A stretch of DNA of 34,183 bases. Origin: a virus. The position numbers were made by a program, and so were the translations under genes. Below the pieces are notes generated by a model that worked only from the letters and a program-made list of their open reading frames with translations, did not search any database and was not told the DNA's origin. The stretch spans positions 1 through 34,183 of the IMG/VR virus record IMGVR_UViG_3300002228_000012; one strand, written 5' to 3'. Below, one piece after another: positions 13,411 to 22,625 of this stretch; the first letter of the stretch is position 1; each line of letters begins with the position of its first letter.

Positions 13411-15612
13411 TTATGGTGCTGGAGTGTATGCGGTTGTTTCGTCGAGAAACTTCCAAACAGCGCTAGCATTCGCGCCCGCCGCATAAACTACGCGGCTGCT
13501 TGTCGTATCCCATCGCCAGCAACCCGCTGTTTTGTTTGTCGCGTTTACCGGGTCGGCTTGCGCCTCAAAGTTGGCCTGAGCATAGCTGCCCGTTGTGGCG
13601 ATGGTGTCGCCTGTGATTTTGAATGTGCCGTTCGATAGTTCGATGTATGCCGACTTGCTGGAATATAGCCGATGCGTTTGCGGACTTTGAACTGATACCG
13701 TCCCCGCAAATGCTGCCAAGCCGGAAAAGTTAAGCGCGTTCGGCACTCGTATCCGCGCGGTACGGATCGAGAAATTTGCGCCGTTCGTGCAAAGTCCGTC
13801 CGCAAACGCCGCCGCGTGCGTGCTTACCGTCAAATCCAAGTCGCGAATGCTTACCGTGCCCGCGCCTGTAATCTTAAACGGCGCAGTCATTTTTTGCGCC
13901 GCGCCCATCATGGCGATACTCATGCCCTGGATTGCAACCGTGCTTGATCCAATGTCGATATTAATCGGGTTGGCAATCTGGTTTTCAGTCTGCCCCGAAA
14001 AGTCGAAACGATTGATTGGGCCATTTCGGCAATGCAGGCGGAACGCGCTGCCACCATACGAAAGCGCATAGCCAGCCGGACCTATACGAATGCCACCAGA
14101 GACGCCGCTACAAACCGCGTCACCTGTTGCGCGCCATACCCGCCCGCCCGTTGAGTATGCCGTATGCCCGCCGCTATCCTCCCCCGATAGCTGCATAGTG
14201 CCAGAAAGGTTATCGCCCGCCAAAGTAAGGCCAGCAACACTGAATGACCGCTGTTCCAATTCATCCATTCCGCCCGCATCGGCGATGTAGACAGTCTGCC
14301 CGTTAGCCATTAAAGCGGCGTTCGCCGCGGTGCATGTAAATGCAACGACCGCCGGATCTGCCTTTGTAATGCCCGTTATGTTGCCAAACCAAAGCGATGC
14401 GCGCTTAAACTCGCTACTGCCAAGGTCATGCAGGATATTTGAGAACGGCCCGCTTGCGGCTGGCGGCAGTGTGCAGAATGACGATGACAATTCAGCGCCC
14501 CAAATATCAAGAGCATCTTGCATGTCGCCGCTGCCGAAATAGCAAAATGCATCCCCGTCAGGGTGCTTGTTGGTCACGTATGCGGTTACTGCCGAGACTT
14601 CGCAGCCGAGATTGATCATCGACGCCTTCGAACAACACCCATCAATAAAGATTTTGCCCTTCATTGACGGGGCGATTGGGGCCGCCGTTCCGCTACTTTC
14701 ACACCGGCCAAAGACAAAAGCCGCTTCCGGGCATGCGTCCGGGTCTGTCGGCGTCTCGATATAAAACGGCTCCACCATAACCCCGGAATTGAGCCCCCAC
14801 ATCTCCAGGCCGTAGCCGCCCGTCATATCAAAGAACAGCGCGCCATTGCCAAAGCGCATTTGCGGCTGCCTGACGTTGGTGCTGTCAATGCTGCCGGTGC
14901 ATCGCCAGACTTGCCCGGCAAAATTTACCCAAGCGTCGAACGTGCCAAGATTGCTATCGTATTGCGTTCCAACCCATGTAAAGCACGCCTGCACTGCCGT
15001 TGTGGCGTCGTTGGCATATCCGTTAAGTCCGTTCGCCCAATGCGCTGGCGTTGCGTTGCCGCCCATCGGTGACCAATCCTGCCCGTCTGCCGTGGTCAGT
15101 GCCGTGCCGCTGGCGTCTTTCTCATACAGGCAAAGCACTCCGCCCTGATAGCAGCCCAGAACCGTAATGCTTGCCGTATTGGTTAGAGCTTCGGCCTCCG
15201 CCCTGGTCAGGAATCCAAGGCTCTGCAATGCCGTATTCTGACCCGCCAAAGCCAGCAACGAAAACGCAGTGCCGTTGTATGTGACCTGATAGCTTGCGCC
15301 TGCCTGGATTTGCCCGATGGCAAGCCCGGTGATCGATTTCACGCCAAGCCCGGCGACATTCACCGTGACCGTGGCCGATGTGTTGGCAGAAGCCGCGATG
15401 AATGAAAACACTTGGCCAGCGGCATAGGCCGCAATGGTGATCGTTGGCGTTAGCGTCAAAGCGTTCGCCGTGCCGCCCGCCGTGCCGCACCAAAACACAT
15501 CGGCCCGGATCTGATCCAGCGTGTAAACACGGCTATTCGCGCCGGACAAGCCATAGAATTGATCCGCCAAAGATACGCTTGCGGCTGGCGTGAGTGCGCT
15601 TAGTACGGTCAT
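13411..15612 (-). CDS. Tail fibre/spike protein
   Basis: A 733-residue protein. Residues about 45-115 (LTLTPTITIAAYAAGQVFSFIA, then SATVTVNVAGLGVKSIT) form the beta-rich attachment module found at the N-terminus of many tail fibres. The rest is a long threonine/serine/glycine-rich beta structure with several repeated aromatic-glycine turns and no clear catalytic motif, consistent with a trimeric fibre or spike. It is the largest product of the window and probably a main receptor-binding protein. The chaperone-like small gene 15625-15906 precedes it. Confidence 0.75.
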   Translation of the reverse strand: MTVLSALTPAASVSLADQFYGLSGANSRVYTLDQIRADVFWCGTAGGTANALTLTPTITIAAYAAGQVFSFIAASANTSATVTVNVAGLGVKSITGLAIGQIQAGASYQVTYNGTAFSLLALAGQNTALQSLGFLTRAEAEALTNTASITVLGCYQGGVLCLYEKDASGTALTTADGQDWSPMGGNATPAHWANGLNGYANDATTAVQACFTWVGTQYDSNLGTFDAWVNFAGQVWRCTGSIDSTNVRQPQMRFGNGALFFDMTGGYGLEMWGLNSGVMVEPFYIETPTDPDACPEAAFVFGRCESSGTAAPIAPSMKGKIFIDGCCSKASMINLGCEVSAVTAYVTNKHPDGDAFCYFGSGDMQDALDIWGAELSSSFCTLPPAASGPFSNILHDLGSSEFKRASLWFGNITGITKADPAVVAFTCTAANAALMANGQTVYIADAGGMDELEQRSFSVAGLTLAGDNLSGTMQLSGEDSGGHTAYSTGGRVWRATGDAVCSGVSGGIRIGPAGYALSYGGSAFRLHCRNGPINRFDFSGQTENQIANPINIDIGSSTVAIQGMSIAMMGAAQKMTAPFKITGAGTVSIRDLDLTVSTHAAAFADGLCTNGANFSIRTARIRVPNALNFSGLAAFAGTVSVQSPQTHRLYSSKSAYIELSNGTFKITGDTIATTGSYAQANFEAQADPVNATNKTAGCWRWDTTSSRVVYAAGANASAVWKFLDETTAYTPAP

Positions 15613-15624
15613 TTCAGCATGGTC

Positions 15625-15906
15625 CTATAGGTCTATGTCCATTGCGGCCAAGAAGAGATTGTCTATCTCTGCCTCAGTAAACAGCTGCCCGCCCATGGCG
15701 GCTATTAGCGGGCTGTCGCGGTGTATTTCTGTTGCGTATTCCCAGACAATTTTTGCCTCTGGGTCTGCGTTTGCGATGGCTTCCACTTGCGCCAGCGCTC
15801 CCGCCCGATGCAAAGCCAACCGGATTTGAGCGGGCGAGCAAACAAGATCATCGTCAATGATCCGCTTCATGCCGTTTGCCGCAAACGCTACCCTACGCCG
15901 CATCAT
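15625..15906 (-). CDS. Small protein upstream of the tail fibre, unknown function
   Basis: A 93-residue protein; ATG 15906 overlaps the previous stop (ATGA). It is helical, with a recognisable phage pattern: SPAQIRLALHRAGALAQVEAI, then IVWEYATEIHRDSPLIAAM and EAEIDNLFLAAMDI. Proteins of this pattern commonly sit beside tail-fibre genes. A fibre-assembly role is possible but not established. Confidence 0.6.
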   Translation of the reverse strand: MMRRRVAFAANGMKRIIDDDLVCSPAQIRLALHRAGALAQVEAIANADPEAKIVWEYATEIHRDSPLIAAMGGQLFTEAEIDNLFLAAMDIDL

Positions 15907-16523
15907 CCTGATATAAACTCGCGGCGACGGAGCATGTAGACGTTGCCTTGGTCAAAGTTGCCCGCCGATAAGTCAAGTTGAGCCCGCAATATCGGCTGCA
16001 CCGTAGCATCAAGAACTTCAAACGGCCCGGTTGCGGCTGCTGAAGTTGGAGTGGTTCTATCATGCAACGGGAAAACCCAATCGGCCTTATGATAAACGCC
16101 GGGAACACGCGGGAAATAGATTTGCAGAAGGCCATCAAAGCCAAGCGCCGCGGCCATCCCCGTTGAAACCGTAAGGTTTGTATAGGCCGCGTCAGTTTCG
16201 CGGTACAGGTTGCAATTCATCGTTGGGAGCGGTGCCGACACACCCAAATTTACAAACCGCAACATATACTCATAGCCATCTTCGAAGTCTGGCGTTGTTA
16301 TGGTAGCCACCGCCCCATCAACTGAGAATTCATAGATCGCTCCGTCATTGCCGTCGCCGACCGTCACCATGTCATATGGATGCCAGCCTGTAGACAATAC
16401 GGGCGCATCCGTCGAACCTTCAGCGGTTGCCGCCACGTTGTCCCGATACGCTTGCATTAGCGTCGTTGTCACCGGGCTGTCAGCGTCAATGTCGGTATTC
16501 GGGATGGTTGTGTAGGTCGTCAT
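15903..16523 (-). CDS. Tail-tip/virion protein, unknown function
   Basis: A 206-residue protein. The N-terminus (YTTIPNTDIDADSPVTTTLM, then AYRDNVAATAEG) is a pattern found in many phage tail-tip proteins. The remainder is beta-rich, ending with VYMLRRREF. It follows the tail-hub-like gene with an 11-base gap and probably forms part of the distal tail. Confidence 0.6.
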   Translation of the reverse strand: MTTYTTIPNTDIDADSPVTTTLMQAYRDNVAATAEGSTDAPVLSTGWHPYDMVTVGDGNDGAIYEFSVDGAVATITTPDFEDGYEYMLRFVNLGVSAPLPTMNCNLYRETDAAYTNLTVSTGMAAALGFDGLLQIYFPRVPGVYHKADWVFPLHDRTTPTSAAATGPFEVLDATVQPILRAQLDLSAGNFDQGNVYMLRRREFISG

Positions 16524-16533
16524 TCAATCCGCC

Positions 16534-18321
16534 TTAAAACATCAAGTAGGGGCCGGTCCCGTCGCTAAATAGCAACGTGCCAGCGTCAACGATGTAGGTG
16601 CCTTTGGCAATCTCTGCCGCCGTCGATGATCCGTAATCGCTCCGCCCGGCCTCAGTGATAAAGCAATACCGGCCCGCAAAATCCCATTCCTCCGCCGTGA
16701 CCCGCAGCTTGTGGCCTGGGCTCACTTCCTCAACGGACGAAATCTGCATCTGCGTGGCGATGGAGTTGCCCGTTTCATCCTGCAATGCGCGGGTAGTAAG
16801 TGCCAGCAAGTCTGCCGTGCGAAGTGTAGCCTCGTCTTTCACGTCAACATCAAATTGCACTTCGCGTGGCGGGTTGCGGTATCTGTTCCGCAGCCTGACT
16901 GATACCGCCTGGGCAAGCTGATCGTCACCATCTGGCCCTAGCCATGGATTGAACACTTCGAAGGTTGCTACCTCGCCATATTCATCGCTGCTTTCCGCAT
17001 CCTCATCAATGGCAACAAGCAGCTTTTTATAGTTCTTTCCCGCGCTAGTGGTGTCTGAATAGTCAATGACGCCATGCCAAAACAGCACGCGGCTAAGGCG
17101 TTTGGATTGCAATTCGCTGTTTTTGAGCGAGCCTTCAAGAATGTTAGTGGCGTCTGACACTTGCGCCAGCGTCTCCGTCAAGTCTACCGGGCGATTGATC
17201 CTGAGCTTGATTTCCTGCGCGATATCATCCCACCACAGCATGATGCCGAGTTGCAGGATTTCACCGATTAACTTGGTGACGCCGGTCGGCTTGGCGATGG
17301 TGCGGGTTAGCCGCCAGTATGGCACCCATCGGTTAATCTCCGCCGCCCAATTCGTTGTCGGCAGAAAAGCCGGGTCTATGTTGGCGTAGTTCTCCAGCAG
17401 GTCCGCAATCACGGCTTGGATGGTTGATCCAGACGTGTAGTAGCATTCCTGAAACACGCTATCAGCCGAATGGCTTGCCCCGTCGCTGCCATCTACCCCG
17501 CGCGCGGTAATGGTGATTGCATCTGACGAGCGGGTAAACGTGACGATTTCCGAACCAATCGACGCCCGTCCGCTTGCCGCATATTCCGAACCAATGCCCG
17601 CTGGCAATAGGTTGATCGTCGGCAGTTCCGTCGCGTCGGCTATGGCCGTTTCCAGCTTGCCGCGTGACGGCTGCGGGCATTGCGCCTTCTTGTCATCGGC
17701 CAAAGTGAGAATGTCTTGCGCGGTGATTGCCACGTTGCCGCTATGGTCCGGCCCGCTCCATTCTGTGATGACATAATGCCGAGTGCGCATGGATGCCAAG
17801 CTGTCGCCGGTATAGCCCTCCAGCACGCGCAGCGGACGCCCTAGGTAGTATGGCCAGCGGCGGCGCAACTTGCCAAAGAACGTGCCACGATCTTGCGGGT
17901 TGTAGCCGCCTTCGTCCGTCTGCCCGGTGCCGTCAATGCGGTCTGCCCGGTATTTGTCGGTATAGATGTCGCTGTCGGTGAAATCCTTCAGCTTGACATT
18001 GACCCGCGCCCGCTTGCCAAGGCTGCCCAGCTTGTCACCAACGCCACCAAGGTTCACCTCAGTTGGATTGGTGCTTACCGGCCCAGCCAATGCCGGGTAA
18101 ATGATGGTGCCCTTGGGCAACCCGGTCTGATTTTGCGCAAACCGAAGCGTTAGCGTGCCTGCGCTATAGTTCGTTTGATCCTGGCAGGTAAAGAACGTGT
18201 TGTAGCATTTGCGCGGGAACAATCCGCCAAGCGCCGCCGTGCATGGAGCGCCGCCATAGGTCAGGCTGCAATAGTCAATATCGATCTCAACGATTTGCAG
18301 CGGCTCTTTCTTAAGGCTCAT
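16534..18321 (-). CDS. Tail hub/tail-tip protein (probable)
   Basis: A 595-residue protein. The start (IVEIDIDYCSLTYGGAPCTA, then CYNTFFTCQDQTNYSAGTLTLRF) is the signature of a family of phage tail proteins found after the tape measure. Further on are RRRWPYYLGRPLRVLEGYTG, an insertion with beta turns, and a region (residues about 300-450) with the strand pattern of baseplate-hub domains. It probably forms the central hub below the tube. It overlaps the preceding gene by 11 bases. Precise equivalence to lambda or T5 hub proteins is not shown. Confidence 0.65.
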   Translation of the reverse strand: MSLKKEPLQIVEIDIDYCSLTYGGAPCTAALGGLFPRKCYNTFFTCQDQTNYSAGTLTLRFAQNQTGLPKGTIIYPALAGPVSTNPTEVNLGGVGDKLGSLGKRARVNVKLKDFTDSDIYTDKYRADRIDGTGQTDEGGYNPQDRGTFFGKLRRRWPYYLGRPLRVLEGYTGDSLASMRTRHYVITEWSGPDHSGNVAITAQDILTLADDKKAQCPQPSRGKLETAIADATELPTINLLPAGIGSEYAASGRASIGSEIVTFTRSSDAITITARGVDGSDGASHSADSVFQECYYTSGSTIQAVIADLLENYANIDPAFLPTTNWAAEINRWVPYWRLTRTIAKPTGVTKLIGEILQLGIMLWWDDIAQEIKLRINRPVDLTETLAQVSDATNILEGSLKNSELQSKRLSRVLFWHGVIDYSDTTSAGKNYKKLLVAIDEDAESSDEYGEVATFEVFNPWLGPDGDDQLAQAVSVRLRNRYRNPPREVQFDVDVKDEATLRTADLLALTTRALQDETGNSIATQMQISSVEEVSPGHKLRVTAEEWDFAGRYCFITEAGRSDYGSSTAAEIAKGTYIVDAGTLLFSDGTGPYLMF

Positions 18322-19150
18322 CGTACAGCCTCATTTCCAGAGTTGCCGACATGTAGTCCTTGATCCCCATATTCTCAGGCGCAAGCGCGCCGCCTGACCT
18401 CCAGGCATAGTAGAAATCGCCGTATTTCGTCGGACGCCATGCCCAAAAGAAGCCGCCGCCTGCGTTAAAGTGGTTCTGAAACGCCTTCCACGATGCGCCG
18501 CGAAATGTCGTTGGCAAGATGTGCGTAAAGCTGGCGCTGGCTGTCGATGCCTTCTTGACCATGCTTGACCCCAGCAAATGCCCGCCTTCTGAGACGTTCG
18601 ATTGCAAGGCGACTTCTGTCGGTGTGATAGGCGGCTTGTACCCCTGATAAATCCGCTGCTCCACCGTGATCGGGTTGCCAACAAAGACAACGCCAGCAAT
18701 AGCCTCTTGCCCAGCCGTGGCGGTGTCGAAATACACCCGCCAATAGCGAGCGCTAACAGCCGGAAAATACCAGCCGATTGCTTGATTGTCGGTCGGCACT
18801 GTCGCTGCGGCGGGGCTTGTCCACGATCCGGCAAGCCCGGTTGCGCTGTGGCTTGTCGTCATCGTGGCGGCAATGTCCGCTGCGTTGTGCGATGCAATAG
18901 CCACGAAAGACACGCTTTGCGCAGAGCCTAAATCCACCTCAATTGCAGCGTCTCCGCTGGCGTGTACCGTCGCCTTCCATTGGTCAAACGTGGTCCCTGT
19001 GCCAGCATAAGCCGCTGAATTGATCTCTGTCCCCAAGTCAGTAGACCACGTGCCGCCCGCCCCTAGATTATCCCATAGAATAATCGGATTGTTGGACGTT
19101 CCCGCCGCGCTAAGGGCCGATGCTGTTGTAGGGTGTATGACTATAGTCAT
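18311..19150 (-). CDS. Minor tail protein with discoidin-like module
   Basis: A 279-residue protein. Residues about 65-160 (AIEVDLGSAQSVSFVAIASHN through SARYWRVYFDTA) resemble a discoidin/F5-8C beta sandwich. The second half (KASTASASFTHILPTTFRGA, then FFWAWRPTKYGDFYYAWRSG) matches distal-tail-type proteins in position and composition. It lies between the tape measure, which it overlaps by ATGA, and the hub. It could act as the distal tail protein or a sugar-binding tip component. Confidence 0.6.
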   Translation of the reverse strand: MTIVIHPTTASALSAAGTSNNPIILWDNLGAGGTWSTDLGTEINSAAYAGTGTTFDQWKATVHASGDAAIEVDLGSAQSVSFVAIASHNAADIAATMTTSHSATGLAGSWTSPAAATVPTDNQAIGWYFPAVSARYWRVYFDTATAGQEAIAGVVFVGNPITVEQRIYQGYKPPITPTEVALQSNVSEGGHLLGSSMVKKASTASASFTHILPTTFRGASWKAFQNHFNAGGGFFWAWRPTKYGDFYYAWRSGGALAPENMGIKDYMSATLEMRLYDEP

Positions 19151-21036
19151 GCGGCAAACATCGGGCGAATGCCGCGATCCCCTGCCTCGTCAATCAGCTT
19201 GTCGAACAGGCTTGACAATTGGCCCCCTGAAATCAGGTCGTTAGGTTGAAGCCCCTGGATCATAACGTCCAAAGGTTTTGGAGCCGCCGCAGCAGCCGCA
19301 GCGCCACCGGCACGACCACCTCCCGATGCGGAGTTAGCGCCGCCATTGGCATTCACGCCCGCGATTGTGGCAACGCTCGCCAAGCCGTTCGCAATAACGG
19401 CAGCCGCCGCCGCGAAGTTTGCCGGGAATGGTATCGTCCGCAGCGCGTTGGTCGCGCCTACATAGGTGTTAATCAAAGCCTCTGCGATGCCAAACGCCTT
19501 GGCAATGCCCGCGGTTTTCTTACCGCCTGCCTGGGCAAGATTTGCCAGCGCGCCAAACAGCGAACTTGTTTGCCCTAGCATGGTGTTGCGCTTGGCCGCT
19601 TCGATTGCTGTAATCTTGTCGGCGGTGTCCTGATTGATTTGCGCCACCAAATCGCCGTGTTCTTGCTCTTTAATGACGCCCTGCTCCCTCGCATCATCCG
19701 CAACCGCGATTTTATTTAGGCCGTGAGCGTAAGCGGCCTGCTCATCTGTAAGGTAAAACTCGCGGAGCCTGTCCAATCGGCGCTGCAAAGATTCCTGTTC
19801 CGCCAATTCCTCAGATGCAAGCCTTTCCTTTAGCTGCTCCATCTTGGCCGTTGCTTCTTTGTCTTCCGCGCCCAATCCGCTTAACCCACCAAGCCCTGAT
19901 GATCCACTTGGGGCAACGGGAGGGCCACCAAGGACGGACCTTACCTGCGCTTGTATTTGCTTTATGCGCTCAATAATAGGGACAAATTCAGTAAGCTCTT
20001 TTTTTAATTTATCAATGTTGTTGCCCGCGTTGCTTCTAACGTGCGCCATCGTCGATTCAGTGGTCTGCAAATCAAGTAGCGAAATTTTTGCCGCCCCTGT
20101 GGCATCGGCGACTTCATTCCATCCCTTCGCCAAGATGACTAGCCCAGCAATAGCATTTTCAGACATCGCCGCCATGGCGCGGTCAATCTCTTCAATATTG
20201 ATTTGCATCTGAATAATGATTTTTCGCACATCATCAATCTCGGCCCCAAGGAAGGCCATGGCCTGATTGCCAAGATTGCCCATATACTCCGCGCTTGCGC
20301 CAGATTGAAGGAACTGGTCAGATAAATACTTGACCAAAGGCGCAACATAAGATGCGACCATATTGCCGACGCCCTGGAGTGCATCTTGCACCCTGGCGAA
20401 TGCATCGTGAGCCGCTTCTATAGTCTGCGCGTCAACCTGTGAGACGGATAGGCCAAATTTATCTTGGAATGCGGCGGCATCGGCGGCCTTGTCGCTATAA
20501 TCCTCCAGCATCCCAATGATGGCGCGGCCTGACCTGCCGAAAATATCCATCGCCGTTGCGGTTCGAAGCGCGGGGTCGTCAATTTCGTTTAGACGCGCGG
20601 CAATATTTTTGAATTGCTCATCAGGCGAAAGCCCTGCAATGTCTTTAAACGTAACGCCTAGCCGTGCAAAAGCGTCAACTTGCGCCGCCGTTCCGGATGC
20701 CATCTCAATGATATTGCGCTGCATCAATCCAATCGATGATGACAACGCGCCCATTTCAACACCGGCCTCTCCAGCAACCTGAGCCATAATCTTGAATTGA
20801 TTATGTGTCAGGCCGATGCTGCGAGCCATCTTCGTGGTGTCGTCAATGGCCTGCGCCTGCTTTCGCGCGAATACCGCAAGGCCAACAGCGCCAGCCGCAA
20901 ACGCCGCCGCTGCTGCAATCCCTGCGTATTTTGCCGCCCCCGCAAACTTATTTAGCCGCCCTTCTGCGCTGCTAATCGTTTTTGAAAACTGGTCAGCGTC
21001 TGCGCCGATTCTGACAATAAGCTTAGGGAGCGCCAT
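19147..21036 (-). CDS. Tape measure protein
   Basis: A 629-residue protein. The N-terminal signature ADADQFSKTISSAEGRLNKFAG, a long alanine-rich hydrophobic segment (residues about 34-58), KMARSIGLTHNQFKIMAQ and extended helices identify the tape measure. A second alanine/glycine-rich hydrophobic segment lies near residue 540. At about 0.15 nm per residue it predicts a tail of roughly 95 nm. It follows the frameshifted chaperone genes in the usual order and overlaps the second by 14 bases. Confidence 0.9.
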   Translation of the reverse strand: MALPKLIVRIGADADQFSKTISSAEGRLNKFAGAAKYAGIAAAAAFAAGAVGLAVFARKQAQAIDDTTKMARSIGLTHNQFKIMAQVAGEAGVEMGALSSSIGLMQRNIIEMASGTAAQVDAFARLGVTFKDIAGLSPDEQFKNIAARLNEIDDPALRTATAMDIFGRSGRAIIGMLEDYSDKAADAAAFQDKFGLSVSQVDAQTIEAAHDAFARVQDALQGVGNMVASYVAPLVKYLSDQFLQSGASAEYMGNLGNQAMAFLGAEIDDVRKIIIQMQINIEEIDRAMAAMSENAIAGLVILAKGWNEVADATGAAKISLLDLQTTESTMAHVRSNAGNNIDKLKKELTEFVPIIERIKQIQAQVRSVLGGPPVAPSGSSGLGGLSGLGAEDKEATAKMEQLKERLASEELAEQESLQRRLDRLREFYLTDEQAAYAHGLNKIAVADDAREQGVIKEQEHGDLVAQINQDTADKITAIEAAKRNTMLGQTSSLFGALANLAQAGGKKTAGIAKAFGIAEALINTYVGATNALRTIPFPANFAAAAAVIANGLASVATIAGVNANGGANSASGGGRAGGAAAAAAAPKPLDVMIQGLQPNDLISGGQLSSLFDKLIDEAGDRGIRPMFAA

Positions 21037-21217
21037 CGGTCATTCCTTCCATCGCATACTCCCAAAGATCATTCACATCTGCGCGGGTTAGCTTGCCAGC
21101 AAAATCGCCGGGTTGCCGCGCGCGATTATGCTCATACAATAGCCACCACTCAGGCATAGTCATATCCCAAAACTCGCTTGGCGAAATGCCCCAAGATGTG
21201 GCATGTAAAAACATCAT
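21023..21217 (-). CDS. Tail assembly chaperone, frameshift extension (T-like part)
   Basis: This 64-residue frame (SPSEFWDMTMPEWWLLYEHNR, then LTRADVNDLWEYAMEG) matches the second part of tail assembly chaperones, which has a conserved FWDMTxPEW helix. It lies in the -1 frame relative to the preceding gene. That frame stays open back to the A7 slip site at 21280-21286 with no start codon in between. It is therefore probably made mainly as the C-terminal 85 residues of a fusion (about 194 residues) and not on its own, although ATG 21217 exists. Confidence 0.8.
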   Translation of the reverse strand: MMFLHATSWGISPSEFWDMTMPEWWLLYEHNRARQPGDFAGKLTRADVNDLWEYAMEGMTDGAP

Positions 21218-21606
21218 GCTCCAATCGATTTGGGCCGCTTCTGTTTCTGAGGTGGCGGCTTTGACTGCTCCGCGGCGGCTTTTTTTGGGTCTTCTCCTGG
21301 CGGAGAAATCGCCTCAACAACGCAGCCAAGAATGACCGCGATGCCTTCGCTGTTATTGTCTTGCATATCCCTGGCAAGGACGCCGTAGACTTCATCCTCC
21401 GTCACGCCGCGAACGCCAGCCGATTTTAGAAACTCGGTCATAACGTAAGCAATATCGAATATCGGGAAGCGCCCATCATTTGACCTGTTAATAAGGTCAA
21501 CAAAAGACACCTCCCGCTCTATCCGCCTCAACAGCTTGTTGGATGGAGTGAAGGGATACGCTTCCCCATTCCATTCCAAAGAGATTTCGCGAAATACTCC
21601 GGTCAT
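21214..21606 (-). CDS. Tail assembly chaperone (G-like part)
   Basis: A 130-residue protein. REISLEWNGEAYPFTPSNKLLRRIE is the start typical of tail assembly chaperones, followed by helices and a lysine/proline-rich end. It binds the tape measure while the tube assembles. A -1 slip at codons 108-109 (AAA AAA in an A7 run) would replace the last 21 residues by the 21023-21217 product. Position between major tail protein and tape measure fits exactly. Confidence 0.85.
   Translation of the reverse strand: MTGVFREISLEWNGEAYPFTPSNKLLRRIEREVSFVDLINRSNDGRFPIFDIAYVMTEFLKSAGVRGVTEDEVYGVLARDMQDNNSEGIAVILGCVVEAISPPGEDPKKAAAEQSKPPPQKQKRPKSIGA
21280..21286 (-). other. Programmed -1 frameshift site
   Basis: The minus strand reads CCA AAA AAA GCC in the chaperone frame, giving the slippery A-AAA-AAA heptamer followed by G. 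After a -1 slip the next codon is AGC and the frame runs to the stop at 21023-21025 without interruption. The GC-rich sequence immediately downstream (GCCGCCGCGG) could stall the ribosome. Confidence 0.85.
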
Positions 21607-21630
21607 TTTTTTATCTTTCGTTGGTGTCTG

Positions 21631-22038
21631 TTAGGAGAGTGTCACGGCCCCAGATGACTGGAATGATGCCGTAAACGTGGCAGGGTCGCCGCCTTCCGCG
21701 CCTTCGCCCTGGAAGCTGTTAATGAAGAATGACCCGGCCAGCGTGCCGACGCTTTGGATGGCGAACTGGAACAGGTGCAGAGAAGCGCCGCTTGCCGTGT
21801 TGGCTGCCAACGAAACCATCGTGCCGGTTGTCAAAACGCCCTCAACGGTCATTTCAACCTGCTTCGTGGCGATGTCATCCAGCAACGTCACAATGCCAAC
21901 GTCATCCTTGTCGGTAATGTCGATGGGCTCATTGTTGATCGTAAAGCTGTCAGTACGCGCGCCCGCAATGACTGCCGCTGTCGCCCCCGCTGACGTAAGG
22001 TATTTGATCCGCATCTTGCGGCCTGCTGCTGCTGCCAT
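21631..22038 (-). CDS. Major tail (tube) protein, TP901-1-like
   Basis: ATG 22038 (135 residues) is chosen because GGAAAGG precedes it; the open frame from 22074 would start inside a terminator hairpin. GRKMRIKYLTSAG, then ARTDSFTINNEPIDITDKDD and the later beta strands (FFINSFQGEGAEGGDPATFTAS) match the TP901-1-type major tail protein. It polymerises into the tail tube. The size is typical. The terminator at 22058-22083 lies just upstream, so its transcription depends on read-through or an unseen promoter. Confidence 0.85.
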   Translation of the reverse strand: MAAAAGRKMRIKYLTSAGATAAVIAGARTDSFTINNEPIDITDKDDVGIVTLLDDIATKQVEMTVEGVLTTGTMVSLAANTASGASLHLFQFAIQSVGTLAGSFFINSFQGEGAEGGDPATFTASFQSSGAVTLS

Positions 22039-22057
22039 GATTTTGGCCTTTCCATGC

Positions 22058-22083
22058 AAAAAGCGCCGCCACAACGGCAGCGC
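22058..22083 (-). terminator. Intrinsic terminator-like hairpin before the major tail gene
   Basis: On the minus strand GCGCTGCC (22083-22076) pairs with GGCGGCGC (22070-22063, one G-T pair) around a 5-base loop, followed by TTTTT (22062-22058). It lies between the tail completion gene and the major tail gene inside the late operon. Confidence 0.8.
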
Positions 22084-22103
22084 GTGAGCCCGCTAAACGG
22101 GGT

Positions 22104-22625
22104 TTATCCGCGTGAAGTTACGCGGAATTCCAATAGAGCCCGATGCGTCCTGCCATCGGTCGAAACGTCAAAAGCCATACCTTCGCATTCGGTGCTGATA
22201 TGGCCCGGCAATTCCGGCAAGTCTTGCCGCTGCAATAGCGTGTAGACCGCCGCCGCTATCGGCTTGATAGCTAACTCGCTGGTTGTGCGGTGCCATACGT
22301 CAACCTGGACCGTTGCATCGCTCCCGCCTTCGTCCTTGTCCGGCAATCCTCCATCATTTGGAAATGCGATGGTGATATAGGGGAAGTATGCCGGATCTTC
22401 TGATTGCGGTATTTGCGGGCTGGCTTGCGTGTATATGGCCGCGTTGACGCCAAGCGTTATCGTGCCGCTGTTATCACCTTCAAGTTCCAGGTCGCCACTG
22501 AAATCGCCTTCAAGTTCCAAGTCGTCGAACGGCACTAGCGATGTATGCGAGGATGACATAAGCGCCGCCAAAGACGCGGTGTTAAGTGCGGAAAATATGG
22601 CAATCTGCAATTCTTCAGGTCGCAC
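22104..22625 (-). CDS. Tail completion protein (DUF3168-like) with internal repeat
   Basis: A 173-residue protein starting at GTG 22625 (11-base overlap with the gene before). PYITIAFPND, VQVDVWHRTTSELAIKPIAAAVYTLL and the terminal beta strands match the DUF3168 tail completion family, which joins tail tube to connector. Residues about 34-53 hold two copies of DLELEGD(F/N)SG, coded by a 30-base tandem repeat (22465-22494 and 22495-22524). I would not expect this insertion in the family; it may be a surface loop. Confidence 0.8.
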   Translation of the reverse strand: MRPEELQIAIFSALNTASLAALMSSSHTSLVPFDDLELEGDFSGDLELEGDNSGTITLGVNAAIYTQASPQIPQSEDPAYFPYITIAFPNDGGLPDKDEGGSDATVQVDVWHRTTSELAIKPIAAAVYTLLQRQDLPELPGHISTECEGMAFDVSTDGRTHRALLEFRVTSRG

